Shown: positions 28,796 through 37,677 of the stretch, one piece after another | How positions within the stretch are numbered: the stretch's first letter is position 1 | Layout of the letters: each line of letters starts with the position of its first letter | Source of the DNA: [Streptosporangium] indianense | Lineage (GTDB): Bacteria; Actinomycetota; Actinomycetes; Streptomycetales; Streptomycetaceae | DNA length: 64,000 bases | Reading direction: 5' to 3' | Assembly (NCBI RefSeq): GCF_021474405.1 | Contig: NZ_JAKEIO010000018.1 | Coordinates: 1 to 64,000, forward strand | Program-made: the position numbers and the translations under genes | The notes under the pieces: generated by a model | The model's input: only the letters and a program-made list of their open reading frames with translations | The model's database searches: none | Told to the model about the DNA's origin: nothing

Positions 28796-29991
28796 CCGGA
28801 GTGAACAGCTTCCAGGTCTCCGGCTACGGACCCGAGCGCTCCGGCTGGACACGGCTGCTGGCCCGCGACTCGGTGGCCCGGCGGCTCGACTGGCCGATCC
28901 TGCTGTCGGCGCTGGCCCTGTCGCTGCTCGGCACGCTCCTCGTCTACTCGGCGACCCGCAACCGCACCGAGCTCAACCAGGGCGACCCGTACTACTTCCT
29001 CATCCGGCACCTGCTGAACACCGGCATCGGCCTGGCCCTGATGGCCGGCACCATCTGGCTCGGCCACCGCGCCCTGCGCACGGCCGTGCCGGTCCTGTAC
29101 GGCTTCTCGTTGCTGCTGATCCTGCTGGTGCTGACCCCCCTCGGTTCCACGATCAACGGCGCCCACTCCTGGATCAAGCTGCCCGGCGGCTTCTCGCTCC
29201 AGCCGTCGGAGTTCGTCAAGGTGACGATCATCCTCGGCATGGCGATGCTGCTGGCGGCCCGGGTCGACGCGGGCGACAAGCAGTACCCCGACCACCGCAC
29301 GGTCGTGCAGGCCCTCGGCCTGGCCGCCGTGCCGATGCTGATCGTCATGCTGATGCCCGACCTCGGGTCGGTCATGGTGATGGTCATCATCGTGCTCGGC
29401 GTGCTGCTGGCCTCCGGCGCGTCCAACCGCTGGGTGTTCGGCCTGCTGGGCGCGGGCACCCTCGGCGCTGTCGCCGTCTGGCAGCTCGGTGTGCTCGACG
29501 ACTACCAGATCGCCCGCTTCGCCGCCTTCGCCAACCCCGCACTCGACCCGGCCGGCGTCGGCTACAACACCAACCAGGCCCGCATCGCCATCGGTTCGGG
29601 CGGGCTGACCGGCTCCGGCCTCTTCCACGGCTCACAGACCACCGGCCAGTTCGTGCCCGAACAGCAGACGGACTTCGTCTTCACCGTGGCAGGTGAGGAG
29701 CTGGGCTTTCTCGGCGGCGGCCTGATCATCGTGCTCCTCGGCATCGTCCTGTGGCGGGCCTGCCGCATCGCCCGGGAGACCACGGACCTGTACGGCACGG
29801 TCGTGGCCGCGGGCATCGTCGCCTGGTTCGCCTTCCAGACGTTCGAGAACGTCGGCATGACGCTCGGCATCATGCCGGTCACCGGCCTGCCGCTGCCGTT
29901 CGTGTCGTACGGCGGATCGTCGATGTTCGCCGTGTGGATAGCGGTGGGGCTGCTGCAGTCGATCAGGATGCAGCGGCCGATGTCGGCCTAG
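28792..29991 (+). CDS. rodA: SEDS-family peptidoglycan glycosyltransferase RodA (Sfr)
   Basis: A 399-residue SEDS protein with about ten membrane helices. RodA polymerises lipid II and works with the PBP2 encoded just upstream. Family motifs include the extracytoplasmic GAHSWIKLPGGFSLQPSE loop, DFVFTVAGEELGF with the catalytic Asp/Glu region, and the C-terminal GLPLPFVSYGGSS. The ATGA overlap with pbp2 implies coupled translation. In S. coelicolor the gene at this position is called sfr and is needed for spore wall formation. The N-terminal 35 residues are cytosolic. Confidence 0.95.
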   Translation: MTGVNSFQVSGYGPERSGWTRLLARDSVARRLDWPILLSALALSLLGTLLVYSATRNRTELNQGDPYYFLIRHLLNTGIGLALMAGTIWLGHRALRTAVPVLYGFSLLLILLVLTPLGSTINGAHSWIKLPGGFSLQPSEFVKVTIILGMAMLLAARVDAGDKQYPDHRTVVQALGLAAVPMLIVMLMPDLGSVMVMVIIVLGVLLASGASNRWVFGLLGAGTLGAVAVWQLGVLDDYQIARFAAFANPALDPAGVGYNTNQARIAIGSGGLTGSGLFHGSQTTGQFVPEQQTDFVFTVAGEELGFLGGGLIIVLLGIVLWRACRIARETTDLYGTVVAAGIVAWFAFQTFENVGMTLGIMPVTGLPLPFVSYGGSSMFAVWIAVGLLQSIRMQRPMSA

Positions 29992-30013
29992 CGCCCTGGA
30001 AGGGGGAGCCAAC

Positions 30014-30622
30014 ATGTCCGGGGAGTACGTGGCCCGGTGCCCGGTGACCGAGGAACTGGTGAGCCAGCTCCTGGTCCTGGCGGAGCTGGACCTGACCGAC
30101 GCCGACGCCATCGAGGCGCGGATGCGGGAGGCCGGCTGGCCCGACTGGTCGCAGGCGGTGAGCGGGCCGGCGTACGAGGACACCCCCGACGTCCCGGACG
30201 CCACCCACGTCAGCCCCCAGGGGCACTTCGTCACCTGCGACGGCGACGGTTCGCTCAACCTTCCCTTCGCCTACCTCTACTCGGTCGACGGCGGCCTCCT
30301 CGACGAGGACTGCTGGGGCCCTGTGCCCGGCTGGACCAGCGAGGAGGGCGCGTGGCGGCCGGAGTTCGACGCGCACTTCGCCGCCGTCGTGCAGCGCTTC
30401 ACCGAGCGGCTGGGACTGCCGGACCACGACATCCGGCAGCCCCGGTACGACACCCGGTACGTCAGCTGGCGCCTTGAGCACAACGTGCTGATCGTCGGAC
30501 AGGGCCCGGAGCCGCTGTCGTACCACCAGTTCGAGGACGCCCACGTCCACCTCGTCTCCCGCACCGTCAAGGACGCGCCATTCCCGGACGGCGAGGAGAT
30601 GCGGGCCCTGCTGACGACCTGA
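30014..30622 (+). CDS. conserved hypothetical protein
   Basis: A 202-residue soluble protein of unknown function. No signal peptide or membrane helix is present. It is acidic and Trp/Tyr-rich, with a segment HVSPQGHFVTCDGDGSLNLP near residue 65 and a repeated-looking aromatic C-terminal half (YDTRYVSWRLEHNVLIVG). Three Cys residues occur but not in a metal pattern. ATG 30014 has GGAAGGGGG upstream, 22 bases after rodA, so it may be the last gene of the mre operon. I recognise no family with certainty. Confidence 0.75.
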   Translation: MSGEYVARCPVTEELVSQLLVLAELDLTDADAIEARMREAGWPDWSQAVSGPAYEDTPDVPDATHVSPQGHFVTCDGDGSLNLPFAYLYSVDGGLLDEDCWGPVPGWTSEEGAWRPEFDAHFAAVVQRFTERLGLPDHDIRQPRYDTRYVSWRLEHNVLIVGQGPEPLSYHQFEDAHVHLVSRTVKDAPFPDGEEMRALLTT

Positions 30623-30624
30623 GC

Positions 30625-30651
30625 GTGGGCGTCCTCCCGGAGGGCGCCCAC
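30625..30651 (+). terminator. terminator at the end of the mre operon
   Basis: GTGGGCG (30625-30631) pairs with CGCCCAC (30645-30651), and CCTC/GAGG extends the stem inside, two bases after the stop codon. It separates the mre operon from the CYTH-CHAD gene. Confidence 0.7.
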
Positions 30652-30677
30652 CACTGCTGTCCTGGCCCGTGGACCAC

Positions 30678-30683
30678 TAGATT
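30678..30683 (+). promoter_or_regulatory. -10 box of a probable leaderless CYTH-CHAD promoter
   Basis: TAGATT ends 6 bases before ATG 30690, with no Shine-Dalgarno between. Transcription would start at or next to the start codon. Confidence 0.6.
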
Positions 30684-30689
30684 TGATCC

Positions 30690-32195
30690 ATGGCGGAGAC
30701 GAAACGCGAGATCGAGCGCAAGTACGAATCCGACGAGAGCGGGCTTCCCGACCTCACCGGCGTCGCCGGGGTGGCGTCCGTGGTCGACAAGGGCATCGCC
30801 CACCTCGACGCCACCTACCACGACACCGCGGATGAACGCCTCGCCGCGTCGTCCGTCACCCTGCGCCGCCGCACCGGCGGTTCCGACGCGGGCTGGCACC
30901 TCAAGTTCCCCATCGCCCCGGGCGTCCGCGACGAGATCCGCGCCCCGCTCACCGACACCCTCCCCGAGGAGCTCGCCGCGCTGGTCCGCTCCCGCGTCCG
31001 CGACAGCGAGCTGCTCCCGGTCGTCCGGCTGCGCTCCGACCGCGACGTACGCCACCTGCTCGACGCCGACGGCCGGCTGCTCGCCGAGGTGAGCGTGGAC
31101 ACCGTCCACGCCGAGCGGCTCACCGGGCGCGGCGGCGAAGCACACTGGACCGAGATCGAGGTGGAACTCGCCGACGGGGGAGACCCGGCCCTGCTCGACA
31201 AGGTCGACAAGCGGCTGCGCAAGGCGGGCGTCAAACCGTCGACGTCGTCGTCGAAGCTCGCCCGCGCCCTGGAGGAGACCGCACCGGGGAAGCGGCGCAG
31301 GTCCACCCGCGAACGCGAACCGGTGACCGCCGGAGACCACGTGCTCGCCTACGCGCGCACCCAGCGGGACGCGATCGTCGCGCTCGACCCCGCCGTCCGC
31401 CGCGACACCGAGGACTCCGTGCACAGCATGCGGGTGGCCACCCGTCGGCTGCGCAGCACCTTCAAGTCGTTCGGCACGATCCTCGACCGGGCCGTCACCG
31501 AACCCATCGCCGGCGAGCTGAAGTGGCTCGCCGGTGAGCTGGGGCGGGACCGGGACCGTGAGGTGCTGGCCGAGCGGCTGACGTCGGCCGCCGACGAGGT
31601 GCCCCCGGACCTGATGCGCGGCCCGGTCGTGGAGCGCCTGCACTCCTGGTCGAGCGCCGAGCACGGCGGGGCCCGCGGCAGCCTCCTCGGTGTCCTGGAC
31701 TCCCGCCGCTACCTGACCCTGCTCGACACCCTCGACGCGCTGATCGCCGACCCGCCCCTGCTGAAGGCCGCCGGCAAGGCACCCCGCAAGCCGGTCGCCA
31801 AGGCCGTGCGGAAGGACTTCCGCAAGGTGTCGAAGCTGGTCGAACGGGCGGCGCAGCTGGAACCCGGCACCGACCGGGACCTCGCGTTGCACGACGCCCG
31901 CAAGAAGGCCAAGCGCACCCGCTACGCGGCGGAGGCGGCCGAACCGGTCCTCGGCAAGCCGGCCAAGACCATGGTCAGCTCCATGAAGGCCCTGCAGAAC
32001 CTGCTCGGCGAGCACCAGGACAGCGTGATGGCCCGGCACACCCTGCGCGAGCTGTCGGCGGTCGCCCACGCGGCGGGGGAGAGCGCCTTCACCTACGGCC
32101 TCATGCACCAGCGGGAGGAGCAGCGGGCGGTACGCGTGGAGGCCGAACTCCCCGGCTTCTGGGACGGGATCAAGGACGGTGCGGCGGGCCTGTGA
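30690..32195 (+). CDS. CYTH and CHAD domain-containing protein
   Basis: A 501-residue two-domain protein. The N-terminal CYTH (triphosphate tunnel) domain starts with the signature EIERKYE (residues 5-11) and contains the charged beta-strands LRRRTGG, WHLKFPI and the acidic IEVELADGGDP. The C-terminal CHAD domain (about 215-495) is helical with conserved His and basic residues (SVHSMRVATRRLRSTFKSFG, ALHDARKKAKRTRYAAEA). CHAD domains bind inorganic polyphosphate; CYTH domains hydrolyse or bind triphosphates. A polyphosphate-linked role is expected. The enzyme is cytosolic and monocistronic. The start is ATG 30690 with a TAGATT box 6 bases upstream. Confidence 0.9.
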   Translation: MAETKREIERKYESDESGLPDLTGVAGVASVVDKGIAHLDATYHDTADERLAASSVTLRRRTGGSDAGWHLKFPIAPGVRDEIRAPLTDTLPEELAALVRSRVRDSELLPVVRLRSDRDVRHLLDADGRLLAEVSVDTVHAERLTGRGGEAHWTEIEVELADGGDPALLDKVDKRLRKAGVKPSTSSSKLARALEETAPGKRRRSTREREPVTAGDHVLAYARTQRDAIVALDPAVRRDTEDSVHSMRVATRRLRSTFKSFGTILDRAVTEPIAGELKWLAGELGRDRDREVLAERLTSAADEVPPDLMRGPVVERLHSWSSAEHGGARGSLLGVLDSRRYLTLLDTLDALIADPPLLKAAGKAPRKPVAKAVRKDFRKVSKLVERAAQLEPGTDRDLALHDARKKAKRTRYAAEAAEPVLGKPAKTMVSSMKALQNLLGEHQDSVMARHTLRELSAVAHAAGESAFTYGLMHQREEQRAVRVEAELPGFWDGIKDGAAGL

Positions 32196-32229
32196 TCTTC
32201 CGGCGTACGGAGGCACCCCGCGGTCGCGT

Positions 32230-32235
32230 TAGTCT
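32230..32235 (+). promoter_or_regulatory. -10 box upstream of the radical SAM gene
   Basis: TAGTCT lies 47 bases before the ATG at 32283, leaving a leader of about 40 bases. That leader contains a GAAGG Shine-Dalgarno near 32267. This argues against the earlier in-frame ATG at 32238, only two bases from the -10 box. Confidence 0.55.
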
Positions 32236-32282
32236 GGATGGTCACCCCTGTCAGTTCAGTCCAGCTCACGAAGGTGCGCGAC

Positions 32283-34247
32283 ATGCCTGCCGAAGTCGCT
32301 GCGTCGGTCTTCCCGCAGCTCGAAGCTCTGCTCCCGCATGTGCAGAAGCCGATCCAGTACGTCGGCGGAGAGCTCAACTCCACGGTCAAGGACTGGGACT
32401 CCTGCGACGTCCGCTGGGCGCTCATGTACCCGGACGCCTACGAGGTCGGTCTGCCCAACCAGGGCGTCATGATCCTCTACGAGGTGCTCAACGAGCAGCA
32501 GGGCGTCCTCGCCGAGCGCACCTACAGCGTGTGGCCGGACCTGGAGGAGCTCATGCGGGAGCACCACGTCCCGCAGTTCACGGTCGACAGCCACCGGCCC
32601 GTGAAGGCCTTCGACGTGTTCGGCCTGTCCTTCTCCACGGAGCTGGGCTACACGAACATGCTGGCCGCCCTCGACCTGGCCGGCATCCCGCTGGAGGCCA
32701 AGGACCGCGGCCTGGACGACCCGATCGTCCTGGCCGGCGGTCACGCGGCGTTCAACCCCGAGCCGATCGCCGACTTCATCGACTGCGCGGTGATCGGCGA
32801 CGGCGAGCAGGCGGTCCTGGAGATCACCGCGATCGTCCGTGCCTGGAAGGCGGAGGGCCGCCCCGGCGGCCGCGAGGAGCTTCTCTTCCGCCTGGCGAAG
32901 ACGGGCGGCGTGTACGTGCCCGGCTTCTACGACGTCGAGTACCTGCCGGACGGCCGGATCGCCCGTGTCGTGCCCAAGCGCAGCGGGGTCCCGTGGCGGG
33001 TCTCCAAGCACACCGTCATGGACCTCGACGAGTGGCCCTACCCCAAGCAGCCGCTCGTCCCGCTGGCCGAGACGGTCCATGAGCGCATGTCGGTGGAGAT
33101 CTTCCGCGGCTGCACCCGCGGCTGCCGTTTCTGCCAGGCCGGCATGATCACGCGCCCGGTGCGCGAGCGTTCCATCACGGGCATCGGCGACATGGTCGAG
33201 CAGGGTCTGAAGGCGACGGGCTTCGAGGAGGTCGGCCTGCTGTCGCTGTCGTCCGCCGACCACACGGAGATCGGTGACATCGCCAAGGGCCTCGCCGACC
33301 GCTACGAGGACGACAAGATCGGCCTGTCGCTGCCCTCCACCCGGGTCGACGCCTTCAACATCGACCTGGCGAACGAGCTGACCAGGAACGGCCGCCGCTC
33401 GGGCCTCACCTTCGCCCCCGAGGGCGGCTCGGAGCGCATCCGCAAGGTCATCAACAAGATGGTCTCGGAAGAGGACCTGATCCGCACGGTCGCGACGGCG
33501 TACGGCAACGGCTGGCGCCAGGTGAAGCTGTACTTCATGTGCGGCCTGCCGACGGAGACCGACGACGACGTCCTGCAGATCGCCGACATGGCGACGAAGG
33601 TCATCGCCAAGGGCCGCGAGGTCTCCCGCTCCAACGACATCCGCTGCACGGTCTCGATCGGCGGCTTCGTGCCCAAGCCGCACACGCCGTTCCAGTGGGC
33701 GCCGCAGCTCTCCGCGGAGGAGACGGACGAGCGGCTGCAGAAGCTGCGGGACAAGATCCGCGGTGACAAGAAGTACGGCCGCTCGATCGGCTTCCGCTAC
33801 CACGACGGCAAGCCCGGCATCGTCGAGGGCCTCCTCTCCCGCGGCGACCGCCGCATCGGCGCGGTCATCCGCGCGGTCTACGACGACGGCGGCCGTTTCG
33901 ACGGCTGGCGCGAGCACTTCTCGTACGACCGCTGGATGCGGTGCGCCGACAAGGCCCTGGCCCCCTTCGGCGTCGACGTCGACTGGTACACCACCCGCGA
34001 GCGCACCTACGAGGAGGTCCTCCCCTGGGACCACCTCGACTCCGGCCTGGACAAGGACTGGCTCTGGGAGGACTGGCAGGACGCCCTCGACGAGACCGAG
34101 GTCGACGACTGCCGCTGGACACCGTGCTTCGACTGCGGCGTGTGCCCGCAGATGGACACCAGCATCCAGATCGGCCCGACGGGCAAGAAGCTGCTGCCTC
34201 TGACGGTGAAGAACGCCGCACCCGCTCCGGGCGGGCACGCGCACTGA
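32283..34247 (+). CDS. TIGR03960 family B12-binding-domain/radical SAM protein
   Basis: A 654-residue radical SAM enzyme. The N-terminal region (about residues 1-270) resembles a cobalamin-binding fold, with VGGELNSTVKDWDSCDVRWA near the start. The radical SAM cluster-binding motif is C277-xxx-C281-xx-C284 (RGCTRGCRFCQAG), then FAPEGGSERIRKVINK and YFMCGLPTETDDDV. The C-terminus has WTPCFDCGVC, a second Cys cluster. In many bacteria this protein is fused to a DUF2344 (TIGR03936) domain; here that partner is a separate gene 6 kb downstream. The substrate is unknown, probably RNA or a ribosome-linked target. ATG 32283 (MPAEVAAS) is chosen by the -10 box and Shine-Dalgarno. Confidence 0.92.
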   Translation: MPAEVAASVFPQLEALLPHVQKPIQYVGGELNSTVKDWDSCDVRWALMYPDAYEVGLPNQGVMILYEVLNEQQGVLAERTYSVWPDLEELMREHHVPQFTVDSHRPVKAFDVFGLSFSTELGYTNMLAALDLAGIPLEAKDRGLDDPIVLAGGHAAFNPEPIADFIDCAVIGDGEQAVLEITAIVRAWKAEGRPGGREELLFRLAKTGGVYVPGFYDVEYLPDGRIARVVPKRSGVPWRVSKHTVMDLDEWPYPKQPLVPLAETVHERMSVEIFRGCTRGCRFCQAGMITRPVRERSITGIGDMVEQGLKATGFEEVGLLSLSSADHTEIGDIAKGLADRYEDDKIGLSLPSTRVDAFNIDLANELTRNGRRSGLTFAPEGGSERIRKVINKMVSEEDLIRTVATAYGNGWRQVKLYFMCGLPTETDDDVLQIADMATKVIAKGREVSRSNDIRCTVSIGGFVPKPHTPFQWAPQLSAEETDERLQKLRDKIRGDKKYGRSIGFRYHDGKPGIVEGLLSRGDRRIGAVIRAVYDDGGRFDGWREHFSYDRWMRCADKALAPFGVDVDWYTTRERTYEEVLPWDHLDSGLDKDWLWEDWQDALDETEVDDCRWTPCFDCGVCPQMDTSIQIGPTGKKLLPLTVKNAAPAPGGHAH

Positions 34248-34280
34248 GGTGAGTGACGCACCCGTTCGGGTGGTGGATGC

Positions 34281-34317
34281 CCTGGCGGGGGCGAGTGAGG
34301 AGGATGCCCCTGCCAGG
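34281..34317 (+). terminator. terminator after the radical SAM gene
   Basis: CCTGGCGGGGGC (34281-34292) pairs with GCCCCTGCCAGG (34306-34317) with one mismatch, 34 bases after the stop codon. Confidence 0.7.
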
Positions 34318-34479
34318 CCCGGGAGGGGCATCGGGCATCCGGCCGACGTGGAAGTGGGTCCGAGGCTCTCGGAGCCTCGCTGAAGCGTTTCTGGTGACTG
34401 CTGAGCTCCCAGGGATCCTTGACATGCCGCAGACGGCGGCGAAGTGTGGGTAGGTAGCCGCCCAGCGGGGTCATCGCTC

Positions 34480-34975
34480 ATGTTCGATCAGATGCGGTCC
34501 GGGCCCCGGTGCGGTCCGCCGTTCTGGCCACCGTCCGGCCCACCGCAACAGACGCCGCCCTCGAAAGAGGGGGAATCTGCGCGTCGGTGTACAGCGATCG
34601 TGATCATGGTTCCGGGCGGCGTCGTCTCGTTGATGCGTCGTCGATTTCCCCATCCAGAGCCCGAGCAGGGGCAGAGCCCGGGCGGGGGGCCTCGGCGTCA
34701 GCTCGGCGGATATACCTCGAAACGTCGCGACACCCACCCCCGTGTCACCGACCTCGGACGCCCGGATCGCCGACCTCGGTTTTCGCGACGCCCACGCGGT
34801 GCCCTTTCAGGCGCCCCCGCCGACTGGCACCGCGGCCCTGGTGAACCGGTACGGGGTGGAGCGCGTGCGCTCTGCCTGCGGCAATCCGCTGCTGCCGCCG
34901 CCCGCGGTCAGGTCCCGGCAGTGGCTCGTCCGGCAGTGCGTCGCCGGCGGGCGGTTCGCCGTGATCATGACCCTA
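34480..34975 (+). pseudogene. remnant of a Pro-rich DUF6777-like protein gene
   Basis: This stretch has no intact gene but carries two recognisable fragments in different frames. At 34480 an ATG opens MFDQMRSGPRCGPPFWPPSG, a Pro-rich N-terminus. At about 34755-34930, in another frame, comes IADLGFRDAHAVPFQ and YGVERVRSACGNPLLPP. That second fragment resembles the C-terminal GFRDG...GVPRVRCACGNPLTPP signature of DUF6777 proteins, which are common in Streptomyces. The middle is missing or scrambled. I read it as an eroded gene with a large internal deletion. It abuts the next gene, whose real start is at 35015. Confidence 0.5.
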
Positions 34976-35014
34976 CAAGCCCCCCGGGTTACTGCAGCCG
35001 TCCGAGGAGGCGTG

Positions 35015-36601
35015 ATGTACAGCGTTGAAGACCTGATGAGCATGACGGCGCAGCAACTGCGCGACGCCCGGTTGACGCTCCAGGACCTGCAACAGCTGAA
35101 CCCGGAGCAGCTGCGACTACTGGCCCCCAAGTTCGACGAGATGACGCGCATCAGGGAGTGGCTGCCCGGCTGGCAGGACGAAGCATCCCGCAGGTTGCAG
35201 GAGTATGAGCGAGTCCGGGAACAGTTGTGGCGCCTGCATCGGCTGCCCGCCGATGACCCGGCGAAGTCATTGATGCCCGAGCTCCGGAGACAGATCGAGC
35301 CACTCAAGGACGCTTGGCGCGAAGCGGATCGCTCCTACCAAGGTCTGAGAGAAGCTTGGGGCAGGGCGCTGGAGAGCCGGGAGAAGTTCCGGCTGGCGTC
35401 CGGCTACGCGGGCCAAGCCGCTCCGACCGTGAGCGAGGGCGTGGCCGCCGCCGAGGCCTCAGCGAGCCAGGCGAGCCAGGCGAGCCAGGCCGGGCCGCGG
35501 GACCGGTTGATGTCGCTCCTGCAACGCGTACGGCAATACGGAGGCGCCGGCATCGACTGGCTCAAGGGATGGATGAACAAGGGCGCGGACAAGGGGCGCC
35601 AAGTGCTGTCGAAGGTCGCCGATGTGGGGCGGTCCGCATGGGATCTGCTCAGGAACCCGGGCCAGTGGTGGCCCGCGCTCAGAAACACGGCGCAGAGCCT
35701 GTGGAACTCGGGCAAGCACCTTCTGGGTCAGATGGCCTCCGCCGTCATGGCCGCCCTCACGCTCGGTCGCGCGCTCCTCGGCGGCCTCGTCCGCGCCCTC
35801 GCCGGATTCCTGAGCGGTCTGAGCTGGCCCGCCATCCTCGCAGGTCTGGGAGTGGCCGCGCTGTTGACCGCCGGCGGCTTGGCGCTGAGCAACGCTGGTG
35901 GCACGCCCGACACGGCGGGGAATGGGCGGCCACCTGCGAACCAGGAACCGCAGGGTGGGGCGGATGCAACGCGGGAGGGGCTCGCGCCCCCGCCCGGACC
36001 AGGAGAGCCGGGCCGGCCGCAGCCCGGCGAGCCCGGCCAGGAGCCGGGTGTACCTCCGCCGGGCACTTCCGAGCCCGAGCCCCCGAAGCCCGGTACCGCA
36101 CTGCGCATCAAGGTGATCACCACGGAGGCCTGCCCCGGCGATGAAACCGCCGACACCAAGCCGGACTCCTTCGTCCGGGTCGGCGAACACGTCATCGACA
36201 CCGGCAGCGACGGGACCGGCCGAGGAGTGGTACCCCCCGGCACGTACACCGTGTCCGCGACACCACCGGTTCTCAAGATCAATATCCATCCCACCGGAGA
36301 GTCCGGCAGGGGGGTTTCCGGCACGAACGGCATGACGTTCACCGCCCAGAACTCCAATCCGAGCAGCCAGAGCGACTACGAGATTGCGGTGCAGAGGGAG
36401 GCCCCCGACTGCTCGGAGCCGGGTGAAGAGGAGTCGCCCAGGCCGGAGGTGCCCGCACCCCCACCCTCGCCCGAGTCCGAGGTGCCTGCGCCCCCGTCCA
36501 CGCCTTCGCCCGACTCTGAGGTGCCTGCGCCGCCGTCCACGCCTGAGCCGGAGGTAACCGCGCCCCCGCCCCCGCCGGAGGTAACCCCGCCACACACATG
36601 A
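35015..36601 (+). CDS. unrecognised Trp-rich membrane protein with Pro-rich tail
   Basis: A 528-residue protein that I cannot assign to a family. Residues 1-105 form a helical coiled-coil region (MTAQQLRDARLTLQDLQQLN, QEYERVREQLWRLHRLP). A central amphipathic part holds WLKGWMNKGADKGRQVLSKV and a series of Trp-containing helices, then a hydrophobic stretch (VMAALTLGRALLGGLVRALA, then WPAILAGLGVAALLTAGGLA, about 245-290). After that come a Pro/Gly linker, a small beta-domain with two Cys (TTEACPGD, APDCSEPG), and a tail of PEVPAPP repeats. It looks like an anchored protein with a cytosolic coil and an external domain. AGGAGG precedes ATG 35015 by 4 bases; the longer frame runs into a gene remnant. 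Confidence 0.7.
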   Translation: MYSVEDLMSMTAQQLRDARLTLQDLQQLNPEQLRLLAPKFDEMTRIREWLPGWQDEASRRLQEYERVREQLWRLHRLPADDPAKSLMPELRRQIEPLKDAWREADRSYQGLREAWGRALESREKFRLASGYAGQAAPTVSEGVAAAEASASQASQASQAGPRDRLMSLLQRVRQYGGAGIDWLKGWMNKGADKGRQVLSKVADVGRSAWDLLRNPGQWWPALRNTAQSLWNSGKHLLGQMASAVMAALTLGRALLGGLVRALAGFLSGLSWPAILAGLGVAALLTAGGLALSNAGGTPDTAGNGRPPANQEPQGGADATREGLAPPPGPGEPGRPQPGEPGQEPGVPPPGTSEPEPPKPGTALRIKVITTEACPGDETADTKPDSFVRVGEHVIDTGSDGTGRGVVPPGTYTVSATPPVLKINIHPTGESGRGVSGTNGMTFTAQNSNPSSQSDYEIAVQREAPDCSEPGEEESPRPEVPAPPPSPESEVPAPPSTPSPDSEVPAPPSTPEPEVTAPPPPPEVTPPHT

Positions 36602-36761
36602 CAACAGCCACGTCGGCGCGTGAGATCTGGCCCCGGCTCAATGGCGCCCATGACGGTCCGTTTCACCAGGGCACTTCCGGAGGTGAGAGCCCCGCCCTGA
36701 GGGGGACCCGCAGAGGAGGTCGAGTCGGTGACGCTCCCCCGGGGGATCGACCCGACTAGGT

Positions 36762-36790
36762 TCCCCCAGTTCAGAATGTGTGCTGGGGGA
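36762..36790 (-). terminator. terminator after the ANTAR gene
   Basis: TCCCCCAG (36762-36769) pairs with CTGGGGGA (36783-36790), five bases beyond the ANTAR stop codon on the minus strand. A further CTCCCCCGGGGGA palindrome lies at about 36735 and may serve the convergent gene. Confidence 0.6.
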
Positions 36791-36794
36791 GCCG

Positions 36795-37484
36795 TCAGGT
36801 CAGGCGGCCCTCGTGGCAGACCCGCCGGGCGACCTCGCGGAGCTTGATGTTCTTCTCCTGGGAGTAGCGGCGCAGCACGTCGAAGGCCTGATCCTCCGTG
36901 AGGCGGTGGCTGCCCATGAGGATGCCCATGGCTTCCCCGATGGTGTGCCGGGTGGCCATGGCCTGCTCCATCTGGGCATGGCTGCGGGCGCTGGAGAAGG
37001 CGACCGCGGCGTGCGAGGCCAGCAGCCAGCCGGCCGTCTCGCTGTCGTCGGTGAAGGACCCCGGCCGGTGCGCGTAGAGATTGAGCGCGCCCAGATCCTC
37101 GTCGTCGGTGTACAGCAGGAAGCCCATCATGCTGCCCACGCCCAGATCGCGGGCGCGCGCGGCGTAGGCGGGCCAGCGTTCCTGGGCGGCGGTGAAGTCG
37201 GAGATGCGGAACACGCGCTCCCCGACGCTGGTCCGTGCCGCGTCGAAGCAGGGACCCTCCGCGAGGTGCTCCTGGAGCCGGTCGCTCTCGATCACCAGGT
37301 CGTCGGTGGGTGCCAGCGTCTCCGCGCGCTTGCCGCGCAGGAGGAGGATGCCGGCCGCGTCGCATCCGGCCACGCATTCCGTGGCCGCCCTGGTGATGTG
37401 CCGCAGGGTGGCGCCGACCGTCTCCTGGGCGAGCAGGTCACGCGCCATGGACGCCATCTGCTGTGCGAACGCGCGCCAGTCCAC
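36795..37484 (-). CDS. GAF and ANTAR domain-containing RNA-binding antiterminator
   Basis: A 229-residue regulator. The GAF sensor domain covers about residues 30-160, with LAEGPCFDAARTSVGERVFRI and GALNLYAHRPGSF. The C-terminal ANTAR domain (about 172-229) reads IGEAMGILMGSHRLTEDQAF and ends VARRVCHEGRLT. ANTAR domains bind paired hairpins in nascent RNA and prevent termination; GAF domains bind small ligands. The target RNA is not visible here. GTG 37484 has GAGGAGG 6 bases upstream and gives a compact protein; the longer frame adds a sequence without a domain. It is divergent from the DUF2975-XRE operon. Confidence 0.88.
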   Translation of the reverse strand: MDWRAFAQQMASMARDLLAQETVGATLRHITRAATECVAGCDAAGILLLRGKRAETLAPTDDLVIESDRLQEHLAEGPCFDAARTSVGERVFRISDFTAAQERWPAYAARARDLGVGSMMGFLLYTDDEDLGALNLYAHRPGSFTDDSETAGWLLASHAAVAFSSARSHAQMEQAMATRHTIGEAMGILMGSHRLTEDQAFDVLRRYSQEKNIKLREVARRVCHEGRLT

Positions 37485-37627
37485 CGTCGTCCTCCTCGGC
37501 CGGGTGCTCCGGACTTTCCAGGTGCTCCGAGTGCCGGGCATTCCTTTCTTCTGCCACGGTGTCACGGGTCGCACACACCGGCACGGCGCACGCCGTGGTT
37601 CTCGCTCGGGCCGCCACCCTTGCGTCA

Positions 37628-37646
37628 TCTATCGAATGTCGATAGA
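37628..37646. promoter_or_regulatory. perfect 8-3-8 operator of the DUF2975-XRE operon
   Basis: TCTATCGA-ATG-TCGATAGA is a perfect inverted repeat 31 bp upstream of the DUF2975 start and in the gap shared with the divergent ANTAR gene. TATCGA-type palindromes commonly precede DUF2975/XRE pairs. The encoded XRE protein is the likely ligand, giving autoregulation. Confidence 0.75.
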
Positions 37647-37677
37647 TTTCCATCGCGGTTCGATCGAGGGAGTGGCG

